A stretch of DNA of 64,000 nt, taken from NCBI RefSeq assembly GCF_018449795.1, contig NZ_JAAVVE010000020.1, forward strand, positions 1 through 64,000, read 5' to 3'. Of this stretch, positions 36,216-45,396 are shown one piece after another (the first letter of the stretch is position 1; every line of letters starts with the position of its first letter). A program made the position numbers and the translations under genes. The stretch comes from Sphingomonas sp. dw_22. GTDB lineage: Bacteria; Pseudomonadota; Alphaproteobacteria; Sphingomonadales; Sphingomonadaceae. The notes below the pieces were generated by a model. That model was not told the DNA's origin. It saw only the letters and a program-made list of their open reading frames with translations, and ran no database searches.

Positions 36216-37187
36216 CTAGGTACGGCTGAGGCGCACGCGGTCCGCTTCCTCATGCACGCGCACGCCATAGATGACCGAAAGCGCCTTGAGGAAATCGGAG
36301 GGGTCGGAGTTCGAGAAGCGCCCGCCCAGCCGTATCCGGCTGATCGATTCGTCGGCTATCACCAGCGGGCGGGACAGATAGCGGTTATACTCCGCGACCG
36401 CGTAGTCGAGCTGCTCGCCGTTGAATTGCACCTCGCCCCTTTTCCAGGCTTCGGTGGCCACCGCCTGGGTCTCCGACATGCTGGACAGCACCGGCCGGGC
36501 ATCCTTGCCGAGCAGGGTCCGCTGCATCGTGGCGACGCGCGTCACGCCCGAGGCGGATATCGAGCGGACATTCGCCTCGCCATGCAGCACGGCGACCTCG
36601 ACTCCATTCTCGCGCAGCCGCGTATCTATGCGGCCCGCCGCCGGCTCGATCCGCACGTCCTGGCAGACGATGCTGCACGGTGCGCTCCCCGGCTCGCGCT
36701 CGAGAAGAAGCTCCCCCTTCAGCAGTTGGATCTGGAAGCCCGCATCGCGCGTGCGCCAGCGAATATGGCTATCCGTATTCAGGTCGAGCGAGATACCCCT
36801 GCCAATCACGATCCGCCGGCTCTCGCCTATAGCGGTCTGCGCGTCCTGCGCGGCAGCCGCCACGGACCAGCCGATACCGACCGCGCCCAGCGCGAGCGCC
36901 CCTGCCCCGCCTGCCTTCAGGAAACGCCGGCGATCGAGCGGACGGACATCGTTCGGCGACTCCTCCGGCGCATCCGGGAAAACCGGCTTCTCCGCCAGGC
37001 CGGTCTCGCGCAGCAGGTCCAGTCCCTGGCCGAGCTGGGTCGCCCGGATAAAGGCAAGCGCATGCGCAGGATCGGCCGCACGCCAGCGCTCGAACGCGGC
37101 CCGATCGGCCGTGCCGCAATCGATGGCGGCCAGCCAGGCGGCAGCTTCGCCGTCGATATTTTCCTGATCCCGCACAGCCTCGTCCAT
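36216..37187 (-). CDS. FecR-family anti-sigma regulator
   Basis: A 323-residue FecR protein. The N-terminal cytoplasmic part (EAAAWLAAIDCGTADRAAFERWRAADPAHALAF) is the DUF4880-type sigma-binding region. One membrane helix follows near residue 95 (FLKAGGAGALALGAVGIGWSVAAAA), preceded by RRR. The periplasmic part contains the FecR domain (SLDLNTDSHIRWRT; GVEVAVLHGEANVR) and an STN-like end. It senses ligand-loaded receptor through its periplasmic part and controls the adjacent sigma factor. It sits between the receptor and sigma genes on the same strand. Confidence 0.9.
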   Translation of the reverse strand: MDEAVRDQENIDGEAAAWLAAIDCGTADRAAFERWRAADPAHALAFIRATQLGQGLDLLRETGLAEKPVFPDAPEESPNDVRPLDRRRFLKAGGAGALALGAVGIGWSVAAAAQDAQTAIGESRRIVIGRGISLDLNTDSHIRWRTRDAGFQIQLLKGELLLEREPGSAPCSIVCQDVRIEPAAGRIDTRLRENGVEVAVLHGEANVRSISASGVTRVATMQRTLLGKDARPVLSSMSETQAVATEAWKRGEVQFNGEQLDYAVAEYNRYLSRPLVIADESISRIRLGGRFSNSDPSDFLKALSVIYGVRVHEEADRVRLSRT

Positions 37188-37265
37188 GACACCTTAGTCG
37201 CTACAACACACCAAGATGCCTGGCACTAGCAAAACCGCTACTGCGCTCGTCCGGGCATTCCCGCT

Positions 37266-37844
37266 TCAGCGGGATGCAAGCCTTTCGTCTTCATTGCCAT
37301 TGCCCGGCGCGGCTGCCGGATCATGTATATACAGCGCGCGCCGCATGTTCATGAGCTGCTGCATGCCGCGCGCCAGATGCGTCTCGACCGTCGAGAGGCT
37401 GATATCCAGGCGCCGCGCGATCTCGCGGGGCGGCAGATCCTCGAACTTGCGCATGCGGATGACGCGCCGGCAGGCCGGTGCGAGCCGCTCGACATCCGCC
37501 AGGAGTCCGGCCAGTGCCTCGCGGTTCGCCACGATATCGAAGACGCCCGGGCGCTCGTCGCGCACTTCGAGGAGATCCTGCGCCGGTATGTCGGCAATCG
37601 AAACGATCTGCGACCGGCGTATCCGCTGCAGGACGAGGTTGCGGATCGTCGTCACCGTGTACGATCGCGGATCGTGGATCGCCCGCCAGTCCTCATATTG
37701 CAGCAGCTTGAGATAGGCTTCCTGGACCATGTCCGTCGCTTCGTCCGCGTTCCGGGTCCAGCGCCGCGCCAGGCGGACATAGTGACGCTCGTGCGGCAGC
37801 ACCTGCTCGGAAAACCAGATATCGATTGGACGAAGCCAACTCAC
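37266..37844 (-). CDS. FecI-type ECF sigma factor
   Basis: A 192-residue extracytoplasmic-function sigma factor. Region 2 is visible as LARRWTRNADEATDMVQEAYLKLLQYEDW and region 4 as LPPREIARRLDISLSTVETHLARGMQQL. It starts with GTG at 37844, behind a G-rich ribosome site. It should direct RNA polymerase to the TonB receptor operon downstream when FecR is triggered. The upstream region contains a perfect half of a PhoB box. Confidence 0.9.
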   Translation of the reverse strand: MSWLRPIDIWFSEQVLPHERHYVRLARRWTRNADEATDMVQEAYLKLLQYEDWRAIHDPRSYTVTTIRNLVLQRIRRSQIVSIADIPAQDLLEVRDERPGVFDIVANREALAGLLADVERLAPACRRVIRMRKFEDLPPREIARRLDISLSTVETHLARGMQQLMNMRRALYIHDPAAAPGNGNEDERLASR

Positions 37845-37891
37845 GAGCGCCCCCCCTGAACGAGGGGCTCGCTATCGAGTAGATTTGCACC

Positions 37892-37902
37892 TTTTATGAC
37901 AG
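37892..37902 (-). promoter_or_regulatory. PhoB-box half-site upstream of the FecI gene
   Basis: On the minus strand CTGTCATAAAA equals one PhoB half-site (CTGTCAT) plus an A-rich spacer. The second half expected 4 bases later is not conserved. It lies about 50 bp upstream of the sigma-factor start. Confidence 0.3.
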
Positions 37903-37917
37903 CGCACGCCGTGCAGC

Positions 37918-39222
37918 TCACACCGAGACGTCTTGCAGCGCCCTCCCCGCTTCTCCGAATATCCGCAGATAGCGGGCAATCTCCGCGGGATCGCCGGTCG
38001 CCTTCGCCGGATTGTCGGACAGCTTGACGGCGGGGCGGCCATTGGCGCTCGTCACCTTGGCGACCAGCGAGATCGGCTCGAGGCCGTGGCCGCCGGCGGG
38101 ATCGCATCCGCGAAAGTCGTTGGTCAGGTTGGTGCCCCAGCCGAAGCTCATCCGCACGCGACCATGGAAGTGGCGATAGGTCTGCTCGATCGTATCGACG
38201 TCCATCCCGTCCGAGAAGATCAGCAGCCTGGTCGCCGGATCCCTGCCCCGCGCCTTCCACCAGTCGATGATCTGTTCGCCCGCCGCGATCGGCGGCGCGC
38301 TGTCCGGTCGGAACCCGGTCCAGTCCGCCAGCCAATCGGGCGCGTTCCGCAGGAACGCAGCGGTGCCGAACGCATCCGGAAGCGCGATCAGCAGATTGCC
38401 GTCATAATGCGCCTGCCACTCCTCCAGCACGCGATAGGGCGCCACGGCGACGCCCGCATCGTCGTCGGCAAGCGCGGCCAGCACCATCGGCAGCTCATGC
38501 GCATTGGTGCCGATCGCCTCCAGATCATTGTCCATCGCCAGCAGCACGTTCGAGCTGCCGATGAAGCGGCTGCCGAGCCCCTCCTTCAGCGCCTCGACGC
38601 ACCAGCGCTGCCACAGAAAGCCGTGCCGCCGCCGCGTACCGAAATCGGAGAGGACGAGATCGGGCAGCTCGCGCAACCGCTCGACCTTGCCCCACAGCTT
38701 CGCCTTGGCGCGGGCATAGAGGATGTCGAGCTCGAACCTTCCCTTGCCCTTCAGCGCCGCGCGCGAGCGCAGCTCGTTGACGATCGCAAGCGCCGGGATT
38801 TCCCACATCGTCGTATGCGTCCACGGCCCGGCGAAGCTGAGCTCGAACTGGCCATCGACGGTGCGCAGTTCATATTCGGGCAGCTGGAAATCGGCGAGCC
38901 AGGCGATGAAGTCGGGCGCGAACATGCGCTCGCGGCCGTAGAAGCTGTTGCCGGCGAGCCAGATCAGCTCCTTCTTCGAAAAGCGTACCGTCCGGGCGTG
39001 ATCGAGCTGGCTGCGCAGCTCCTGCTCGTCGATCACCTCGGCCAGCCGCACCGTCCTGCTGCGGTTGATGAGCGAGAAGGTCGCCTGCACGTCGCCGTGC
39101 AGATGGCGGATCATCTGCAGCATCAGCAGCTTGTAGAAATCGGTATCGAGCAGGCTGCGCACGATCGGATCGAGCCGCCAGCCATGATCGTAGGTGCGGG
39201 TGGCGATATCGGTAACGGGCAT
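37918..39222 (-). CDS. pncB: Nicotinate phosphoribosyltransferase PncB
   Basis: A 434-residue enzyme that makes nicotinate mononucleotide from nicotinate and PRPP, recycling nicotinate for NAD synthesis. Typical elements are [16 protein letters not shown] at the N-terminus, the region around [38 protein letters not shown] (with the conserved catalytic-site residues) and [17 protein letters not shown] with [12 protein letters not shown]. The ATG at 39222 has GGAGG upstream. It appears to be a single-gene unit between two TonB-related operons and is not functionally tied to them. Confidence 0.95.
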   Translation of the reverse strand: MPVTDIATRTYDHGWRLDPIVRSLLDTDFYKLLMLQMIRHLHGDVQATFSLINRSRTVRLAEVIDEQELRSQLDHARTVRFSKKELIWLAGNSFYGRERMFAPDFIAWLADFQLPEYELRTVDGQFELSFAGPWTHTTMWEIPALAIVNELRSRAALKGKGRFELDILYARAKAKLWGKVERLRELPDLVLSDFGTRRRHGFLWQRWCVEALKEGLGSRFIGSSNVLLAMDNDLEAIGTNAHELPMVLAALADDDAGVAVAPYRVLEEWQAHYDGNLLIALPDAFGTAAFLRNAPDWLADWTGFRPDSAPPIAAGEQIIDWWKARGRDPATRLLIFSDGMDVDTIEQTYRHFHGRVRMSFGWGTNLTNDFRGCDPAGGHGLEPISLVAKVTSANGRPAVKLSDNPAKATGDPAEIARYLRIFGEAGRALQDVSV

Positions 39223-39317
39223 GGTTCCTCCCGGGTTCAGCCGGCTGTAGAACCCAGCGATACGCGACGTCCCCAGCCGAAGGCCAGAAACTCCTGCCCG
39301 GCGGCCGGCATGACAGC

Positions 39318-40097
39318 TCAGCGCAGCAGGAACTCCACCGGCACCGAGAGCTCCACTTCATCGGGCAGGTCGTCCGGGATGCGGGGCAGCGGATCGGCCC
39401 GGCGCACCGTCTCCATCGCCGCGCGATCGAGGTCCGTGGCGCCCGAGGAGCGATCGAGCGCCAGGCTCAGCACATGCCCGCCGCGGTCCATGCGGAAGCG
39501 GACATAGGCCACGCCTTGCGCGCGCCGTGCCCGGGCGCCCGCCGGATAGCGGCGGAAGCGCGCCAGCCGCGCCAATATCTCGCCCTGCCAGTTCCGCCGC
39601 GCATTGCTCGACGCCACCGGCGCCGGCGGCGCCGCGAGCGAAGGCGGGGCAGCGGCGGGCGAAGCCGGCGCCGGATCGCTCGGGGCTGCCACAGGCTGGG
39701 CTTCCGGCGGCGGCGCGGGCTGGCTTCGGGGGATCTGCACTTGCGGCTGCGGCACGGGCCGCGTCTCCGATGCCCGCAGATGCTGCTGGACCGGCTTGTC
39801 CGCCTGCCTTTCCTGTACGGGCTCGGGCGGCGCGGCGAGCGGGAGCAGGGTGACGGTCAGCGACGGGGCGGCCGGGCGCGGCACATCGGCCGACCAGGAA
39901 TGGTTGAACTGCACGAGGAACGCGAGCGCGACGGCAAGCTGCACTGCCAGCGACGCCGACATGCCCGCCATGCGGGAACGCCAGTTGCGGCCGCCGACAT
40001 AGCGGTGGCGCGGCGTGGGCACATAGGGCGCAGACGCCAGAGGCGAAGCGGGTATGTGCCGTTCCTGCAAGGGAGATCGCGCCGCCAGTCCGCTCAC
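39318..40097 (-). CDS. TonB-family energy transducer, heme operon
   Basis: A 259-residue TonB protein. A single N-terminal membrane helix near residues 45-65 ([17 protein letters not shown]) is followed by a long Pro/Ala/Gln-rich linker and the C-terminal TonB domain ([25 protein letters not shown] to the end). It couples the proton motive force to outer-membrane receptors. The GTG at 40097 overlaps the stop of the DUF454 gene as GTGA. As the last gene of the heme operon it is probably a dedicated partner of the heme receptor. Confidence 0.85.
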   Translation of the reverse strand: MSGLAARSPLQERHIPASPLASAPYVPTPRHRYVGGRNWRSRMAGMSASLAVQLAVALAFLVQFNHSWSADVPRPAAPSLTVTLLPLAAPPEPVQERQADKPVQQHLRASETRPVPQPQVQIPRSQPAPPPEAQPVAAPSDPAPASPAAAPPSLAAPPAPVASSNARRNWQGEILARLARFRRYPAGARARRAQGVAYVRFRMDRGGHVLSLALDRSSGATDLDRAAMETVRRADPLPRIPDDLPDEVELSVPVEFLLR

Positions 40098-40522
40098 CGC
40101 CGCCGTCCGGGCGTGGGCCGCGTGAGGATATAGGTCGCGCATGCCGCCAGCAGCAGCGCGACCAGCGCGATCAACGGCCAATGGGGATGCGCGCCCTCCA
40201 AAAACAGCACGAACCCCAGCGCCATGCCGCCGCACGCGAACAGCTTCGCGCGCGGCGCGATCGCGCCCTCGGCCCGCCAGGCGCGCAGCGTCGGCCCGAA
40301 GCGGGGATGATCGAGCAGCCAGGCTTCGAAGCGCGGCGAGGACCGGCCGAAGCACCATGCCGCCAGGATGGCGAAGATGGTGGTCGGCATCACCGGCAGC
40401 AGCGCCCCGATCACCGCCAGCGCAAGCATGACGAAACCGAGCGCGGCATAGAGACCGCGCCCGATCCGCGCATGCAGGCGCGGTCCCTCTTCCTGCTCCG
40501 GTCCTGGCTCCGGTTCAGGCAT
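40094..40522 (-). CDS. DUF454 (YbaN-like) inner-membrane protein
   Basis: A 142-residue membrane protein of the DUF454/YbaN family. Helices are seen at about residues 25-47 (LYAALGFVMLALAVIGALLPVMP), and as a pair in the C-terminal half (LFACGGMALGFVLFL; PLIALVALLLAACATYI). The family motif PTTIFAILAAWCFGRSSPRFEAWLLDHPRFG is clear. Function is unknown; the gene often accompanies heme oxygenase genes, as here, where it overlaps that gene by 8 bp and TonB by 4 bp. Confidence 0.82.
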   Translation of the reverse strand: MPEPEPGPEQEEGPRLHARIGRGLYAALGFVMLALAVIGALLPVMPTTIFAILAAWCFGRSSPRFEAWLLDHPRFGPTLRAWRAEGAIAPRAKLFACGGMALGFVLFLEGAHPHWPLIALVALLLAACATYILTRPTPGRRR

Positions 40523-41102
40523 CGAATACCCGATCCACCAGCCCATGCACCCGGCCGAACGCCGCGACCGCCCCGGCGATCACGCGGCCCTCGCCCGCAT
40601 CGTCGAGCGCCAGCAGGTCCAGCGCCGCGGTGAAGCCGCGCCAGTGCAGTGCCCGTCCGTCCGGATGCCCGGCCAGATGCCGCGCGCCAAACTGATCGCT
40701 GAGCCCCAGCGCGCGCGCCTCCTTGGCGAGGAAGGCGGCGCCGAGGTTCGAGCCTTCGGCTACATACAGCCAGCCGAACGCCGTCGGCAGATCGACGTCC
40801 AGGCCGAACAGCGGCGGCGCCACGGGCGGCGGCACCGCACCGAGATCGGCGAAATCGGCCTCGATTGCCCCAAGCCGCGCGCGCCCGGCGAGATCGGGCA
40901 CCACGCCGGCAAGCGCCGGATTCCGGTACAATGCGGCGATGTCGTGGTGGAAGCCGTGCTGCATGGCGAGGAAGCGCAGATAGCGCTCGCGGCTGGCGAA
41001 GGGCGCGGCGGCCATGATCCGCGTGTCGAGCGCGTCATGCGCCTGGACGGTGGCGGCCTTGAGCCGCTTGGCGCGGCTCGATTCCAGCAGGGTGACGGTC
41101 AT
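40515..41102 (-). CDS. Heme oxygenase, bacterial HemO/BphO type
   Basis: A 195-residue all-helical enzyme that opens heme to biliverdin, CO and iron. The proximal heme ligand is probably His22 in VQAHDALDTRIM; the distal helix carries FGWLYVAEGSNLGAAFLAKEA, with the Gly-rich kink typical of heme oxygenases. It starts 12 bp after the heme receptor stop. No phytochrome gene is adjacent, so its role here is iron release from imported heme and not chromophore supply. Confidence 0.88.
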   Translation of the reverse strand: MTVTLLESSRAKRLKAATVQAHDALDTRIMAAAPFASRERYLRFLAMQHGFHHDIAALYRNPALAGVVPDLAGRARLGAIEADFADLGAVPPPVAPPLFGLDVDLPTAFGWLYVAEGSNLGAAFLAKEARALGLSDQFGARHLAGHPDGRALHWRGFTAALDLLALDDAGEGRVIAGAVAAFGRVHGLVDRVFDA

Positions 41103-41114
41103 GTCCCGGTCCTT

Positions 41115-43700
41115 TCAGAAGCGCGCCGTCAGGCCGGCACGGATGGTCCGTCCCGGCGAAGGCAGCGCGGAATTGTTGAGGGCGTCAATATAATAACGAT
41201 CAGTCAGGTTCTCGGCGCTGAGCTGGAGCGAGAATTCGCGCGTCAGCTTCACGCTGCCCGACAGGTCCACCACGGTATAGGGCACCCAGATGCCGACATT
41301 GTTGAGCCCCAGCACCTGCTGCGCGGCGACCAGCCGCGAGCCGATCCGCGAAACCCGGCCCGAAAGCTCCAGCCGGTCGCGGAACAGCCGCACGCCCAAT
41401 GTCGCGCTGGCGGAGAAGCGCGGCGGGATGTCGTTCGCGGTATAGGCGCCGTCCGGCATCTTGTTGCCGCAAGGGTTGGCACCGTCGCAGAAGGTGGCGC
41501 TGTCGTAATAAGTGAGCGCGCCTTCGAAGAAGACCTTGTCCACGTCATAGCTGCCCGAAGCCTCGACGCCGGTGAACCGCACCTTGTCGATATTGACCAC
41601 CGTGAAATAGGCGATGGTCTGCATCTCGCGCGGCATTTCGACGCGGCTGATATAGTCGTTATAGTTGTTCCAGAAATACGAGAGTTTCAGCCGCGCCTTG
41701 TCCTTGCCGAACAGCAGGCCGTCTCGCGAGAAGTTCGTGCCGATCTCCCAGTTGCTCGCCGTCTCCGGCTTCAGGTCCGGATTGGGATAGAGGAAGGAGA
41801 CGCTCAGGCCCGTCTCGCGGATCGTCGGCGGGCGATAGCCGCCGGCATGCAGCGCGTAGAATTGCAGCCCGCGCACCGGCTCGGCGACGATGCTCGCGCT
41901 GATGCTGGCATTGGCGCCCTCCCGGCTGTTGTAGCCGCGGATCGCCCAATTGGCCGGGAACAGCGCCGGATCGCTCTTGTCGGTCAAATGATAGCCGTCG
42001 AGCCGCGCGCCGAGATTGGCGGTCAGCCAGCCCAGCGGCTTCCACTCGCCATTGGCGAACAGGCCGTAGAGGTCGCGGTCGCCGTTGACGCCCACTTCCA
42101 GGATGTTGCTCAGCGGCGAGCGTGCCCGCTCATGGCTGTAGGTGCCGCCATAATGGAGCGTCAGCACGCCCTGCCCGGTATCGATCACGCTCCTGTTGCT
42201 GATGTCGCCGCCATAGAGCCGCGACAGGGTCGGGATCGGATCGTCCCTGGTCGGCAGCGAATTGTAGCGCAGCACCGCATCGACGCGGCTCATCCACAGA
42301 TTGGCCTTGAGGTCGACCCAGTCGCTGCCGGGATTCCAGCGATAGCGCGCGGTATAGGTGTCGGTGTTCGTGCGCGAGAGGTTGGTCTGGCGCCAGGTGA
42401 TCTGGCTGTTCAGCATGGTGGGCTGCGCCTCGCCATACTCATTCTCGTAGCGGCTATAGCCGAGCTGGAGCGCATGGCCGTCGCCGAAGCGGAACGTCGC
42501 CTTGACGAGGCCGGAGGTCACGTCCTCCGAGGTGTTGAACGCTTCCTGCCCCGGCTTGACCAGCGACAGCGCCCGCGTGGCGCCGCGCTCGTCGGCATAG
42601 GTCGTCGTGCCCTTCTGGCCGACCATGTAATTGCCCGAGCGCCGCCGGGCAAAGGCGGCGATTATGTCGAAACTGTCCTGCCTCGTGGCGATGGCGATGT
42701 TGCCGAAGCCGTTGTTGAAGTCGAACAGCGCCGAGCCGTCGGTGCGCGGCGTCTGCATGAACGCCGGCGGCTTCATCACGAAAGGCGCGGTCGGGGAAAT
42801 GGCGTTGTCGCTCATGCCCGCACGCACGCGCGCGGCGAAATGCTCGCCCTCGGGCACGATGTCCTCGGCATTGAGCGTGCGGATCTGCACGCTGCCGCCG
42901 ATCGCGCCGGTGCCGGCCGCATCGTCGGTCGGCCCCTTGGCGATGGTGATCGCACCGATCAGGTCGGGATCGACATAGACGCGGTCGTCGACGCCGGCAT
43001 AGCCGCGCCAGCTCGTCGTGGTCTGCTCGCTGCCGTCGATCGTGGTCTTGATCCGGTCCATGCCGGCCAGGCCGCGGATGTTGATGTTCAGCGCGGCGCC
43101 GTTGCGGTTCATGCCGGAGATCACGCCGGGCACGCCTTTGAACATGTCGCCCGTCGAAGTGCCGCGAAAGCGCTGGATCTGCTCCTGCGAGATATAGCTG
43201 GACGATCCGGCGGTGCGATAGGGCCGGTCGGCCAGCGCGGCCGGGCTCTCGTCGCCGCGCACCGGGCCGGCGCCCGTGCCGGACAGGTCGCCGCCCTGCA
43301 CGCGCAGCGTATCGAGGGCGATCACCCCGCCCGCCGATGGCGCGGCCTCGAGCGTGACGGCGTTCGGGCCGGTGAAGCGCCAGGTGAGCCCCGTCCCCGC
43401 CAGCAGCCGGCTGAGCGCATCCGCCGGCGAAAGCGCACCCTGCACGCCCGGCGTGGTGCGCCCCTGGGTAAGCGCCGCGTCATAGGAAAGCTGCAACCCG
43501 CTCTCCTCGGCGAAGCGGTTGAGCGCCATCGCCAGCGGACCCGCGGGAATGTCGTAGCGATGCTCGCCCGCCGCCTGGGCGTGCGCGGGCACCGCGATGC
43601 CCGCATCGATCGCGATCGTCCCCGCCGCCGCCAGCAGCAGGGCCATCGCCCGGCGCCGCGCATGGATGTTCCGGTTCAGCTTGTCGTTCCTGTTGCTCAT
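41115..43700 (-). CDS. TonB-dependent heme/hemoprotein receptor with STN domain
   Basis: An 861-residue receptor. After a signal region (ALLLAAAGTIAIDAGIAVPAHAQ) an STN domain (YDIPAGPLAMALNRFAEESGLQL) allows signalling to FecR. The plug includes FRGTSTGDMFKGVPGV and NINIRGLAGMDRIKTTIDGS. In the barrel the heme-receptor boxes are recognisable in variant form: GGYRPPTIRETG in place of FRAP and NPDLKPETASNWEIG in place of NPNL. It ends in RAGLTARF. Together with the heme oxygenase gene 12 bp downstream this supports heme as ligand. A Fur-like box lies 37-62 bp upstream. Confidence 0.9.
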   Translation of the reverse strand: MSNRNDKLNRNIHARRRAMALLLAAAGTIAIDAGIAVPAHAQAAGEHRYDIPAGPLAMALNRFAEESGLQLSYDAALTQGRTTPGVQGALSPADALSRLLAGTGLTWRFTGPNAVTLEAAPSAGGVIALDTLRVQGGDLSGTGAGPVRGDESPAALADRPYRTAGSSSYISQEQIQRFRGTSTGDMFKGVPGVISGMNRNGAALNINIRGLAGMDRIKTTIDGSEQTTTSWRGYAGVDDRVYVDPDLIGAITIAKGPTDDAAGTGAIGGSVQIRTLNAEDIVPEGEHFAARVRAGMSDNAISPTAPFVMKPPAFMQTPRTDGSALFDFNNGFGNIAIATRQDSFDIIAAFARRRSGNYMVGQKGTTTYADERGATRALSLVKPGQEAFNTSEDVTSGLVKATFRFGDGHALQLGYSRYENEYGEAQPTMLNSQITWRQTNLSRTNTDTYTARYRWNPGSDWVDLKANLWMSRVDAVLRYNSLPTRDDPIPTLSRLYGGDISNRSVIDTGQGVLTLHYGGTYSHERARSPLSNILEVGVNGDRDLYGLFANGEWKPLGWLTANLGARLDGYHLTDKSDPALFPANWAIRGYNSREGANASISASIVAEPVRGLQFYALHAGGYRPPTIRETGLSVSFLYPNPDLKPETASNWEIGTNFSRDGLLFGKDKARLKLSYFWNNYNDYISRVEMPREMQTIAYFTVVNIDKVRFTGVEASGSYDVDKVFFEGALTYYDSATFCDGANPCGNKMPDGAYTANDIPPRFSASATLGVRLFRDRLELSGRVSRIGSRLVAAQQVLGLNNVGIWVPYTVVDLSGSVKLTREFSLQLSAENLTDRYYIDALNNSALPSPGRTIRAGLTARF

Positions 43701-43736
43701 CTACCCCCGAGGGCTCCCTTTGCCATGGCGGCCGCA

Positions 43737-43762
43737 CTGTTGCGAACCACTCTCAATAGCAA
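43737..43762. promoter_or_regulatory. Fur-like iron box upstream of the heme receptor
   Basis: On the minus strand TTGCTATTG, 8 bases, TCGCAACAG. Compared with the site at 17251-17276 about 18 of 26 positions agree, including the full TCGCAACAG half. It is placed where a promoter for the heme receptor gene would be. Confidence 0.5.
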
Positions 43763-43797
43763 AGACCGGGGTGCCGCGGAAAACACGACCATCGGCT

Positions 43798-44796
43798 TCA
43801 GATTTTTTTCGGACGGTAAAGCAGGATGAACCGATCGGTGACGCGCATCGAGCGCAGGCCGAGCGAGGATTGCAGCACCGCGACCGCCGCCAGCGGACGA
43901 TCGAGATCATAGACGCCGCTCACCCGCATCCGCCCGGCCGCGCCGCTGACGCCGAGATAGCCCGCATGATGACGGGCGAGTTCCCCGACCACCTCGGCGA
44001 GCGGCCGATCCTCGACGATCAGCTTCCCCCGCATCCAGCCGGTCGCGGCGGCCACATCGACGCGCCGGGGCACGCCGACGCGCCCGTCCCCGCCATAGGA
44101 CACTTCCCAACCCTCGGGCACGATCCGCGCAGGCCCCTGCTCCGCCGCCACTTCCACGCGATGCTCGGTGACGGTGACCTCCGCGCCGCCGCCCTCGCGG
44201 CGCACGAGGAAGGCCGTGCCGCGCGCCGTGCTCGTGCCCCCGGCGGCCGCGACCGTGAACGGCCGCTGGGGATCGGGCGTCACCTGGAAAGCCGCCTCTC
44301 CGGCCAGCAACCGCACGACCCGCCGATCGGCGCGATATTCGAGCGCGATCGCGCTTCCGGAATCGAGCATGGCCGTCGATCCGTCCGGCAGGCGCACGCT
44401 CCGCCGCTCGCCCGCGCCAGTCGTATAATCGGCACGCAGCCGGGTCAGCATCGTTTCGAGCGGTCCAGCCATCGTCAGGACAAGGCAGGCCGCAACGGCA
44501 ACACCGGCGGCAAGACGCCCCGGCCGGCGCGCAAGGCCAGGCATCGCGGCGCGTCCCCTCGGCCGCGCCGCCACGGGCAACGGCAGCGGCGGAACGGCCG
44601 CGAGCGCGTCGCAACGATCCCACAAGCCCGACAGCCGACGCAGCGCCGCTTCATGGCGCGGATCGGCGGCCCGCCAGGCGGCGAGGCGCGCGGTTTCCTC
44701 CGCGCCCAGCGGCCCGCCGTCCTGCCGGACGATCCAGTCCGCCGCCTCGGCCGCGATCGACGGCGCAATCGGAAACCTGTCCTGCGCCACCCTCAT
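43798..44796 (-). CDS. FecR-family anti-sigma regulator, heme operon
   Basis: A 332-residue FecR protein. The cytoplasmic part has AEAADWIVRQDGGPLGAEETARLAAWRAADPRHEAAL, then one membrane helix near residue 90 (LAAGVAVAACLVLTMAG). The periplasmic FecR domain (ERRSVRLPDGSTAMLDSGSAIAL; GEAAFQVTPDPQRPFTVAAAGG) precedes an STN-like C-terminus. The ATG at 44796 has GGAG 5 bases upstream; a longer start at 44841 is possible. It transmits the state of the heme receptor to the sigma factor encoded upstream. Confidence 0.9.
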   Translation of the reverse strand: MRVAQDRFPIAPSIAAEAADWIVRQDGGPLGAEETARLAAWRAADPRHEAALRRLSGLWDRCDALAAVPPLPLPVAARPRGRAAMPGLARRPGRLAAGVAVAACLVLTMAGPLETMLTRLRADYTTGAGERRSVRLPDGSTAMLDSGSAIALEYRADRRVVRLLAGEAAFQVTPDPQRPFTVAAAGGTSTARGTAFLVRREGGGAEVTVTEHRVEVAAEQGPARIVPEGWEVSYGGDGRVGVPRRVDVAAATGWMRGKLIVEDRPLAEVVGELARHHAGYLGVSGAAGRMRVSGVYDLDRPLAAVAVLQSSLGLRSMRVTDRFILLYRPKKI

Positions 44797-44880
44797 CCCA
44801 CTCCGTTTCCGCGTGTCGCCACGCACCCTCTCGCAGACCATGACCGGGCAGCCGCCGGAAACACGACCTCGCCGGCAAAA

Positions 44881-45396
44881 TTATTCCGCATCATCGATCT
44901 CGCCCATCCGCGCCGCGATATGGAGCAGCGCGTTGCGCAGATGCTTTTCCACCATGCCGCGCGTGATCCCCAGCCGCTCGGCGATCACCGCCGGATCGAC
45001 CTGATCGAACTTGCGCAGCACGAAGACCTCGCGGCAGCGCGGCGGCAGTTCATCGACGATACGGCGCAGGTGCGCGAGTTCGCTGCGCGCGATCGCCGCC
45101 GCCTCCGCGGAAGGTTCGGAGGACGGAACCTGCTCGGCCTCCTCGCCGCTCGCCGTCATCTCGGCCTGGCGCCGTGCGCGCTGGGCATGGTCGACCATCA
45201 CATTGGTCGCGATGCGATAAAGATAGGCGCGCGGATTGGCGACACCGCCCGTCTCCAGCCCCGGGCTGGCGCGCAGCCAGGTCTCCTGCACGATGTCGGA
45301 CGCCTCCTCGCCCCGCTGCCGGCTGCGGACAAAGGCCGTGAGCGGCGCGTGGAGGCGCCGGACCAGGTCCGCAAGGGAACGACGGGAAGAGGGCAT
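44881..45396 (-). CDS. FecI-type ECF sigma factor, heme operon
   Basis: A 171-residue ECF sigma factor. Region 2 shows EEASDIVQETWLRASPG and RAYLYRIATNVMVDHAQRARR; region 4 shows LPPRCREVFVLRKFDQVDPAVIAERLGITRGMVEKHLRNAL. It is the first gene of the heme operon, followed by its FecR after 84 bp. A Fur-like site 39-59 bp upstream suggests the sigma gene is made only in low iron, which would place the whole operon under iron control. Confidence 0.92.
   Translation of the reverse strand: MPSSRRSLADLVRRLHAPLTAFVRSRQRGEEASDIVQETWLRASPGLETGGVANPRAYLYRIATNVMVDHAQRARRQAEMTASGEEAEQVPSSEPSAEAAAIARSELAHLRRIVDELPPRCREVFVLRKFDQVDPAVIAERLGITRGMVEKHLRNALLHIAARMGEIDDAE

Noticed and set aside
40545..43829. 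A 1094-codon open frame on the plus strand
   Set aside because: It is antisense to the heme oxygenase and heme receptor genes, with no domain similarity and shadow-like composition.
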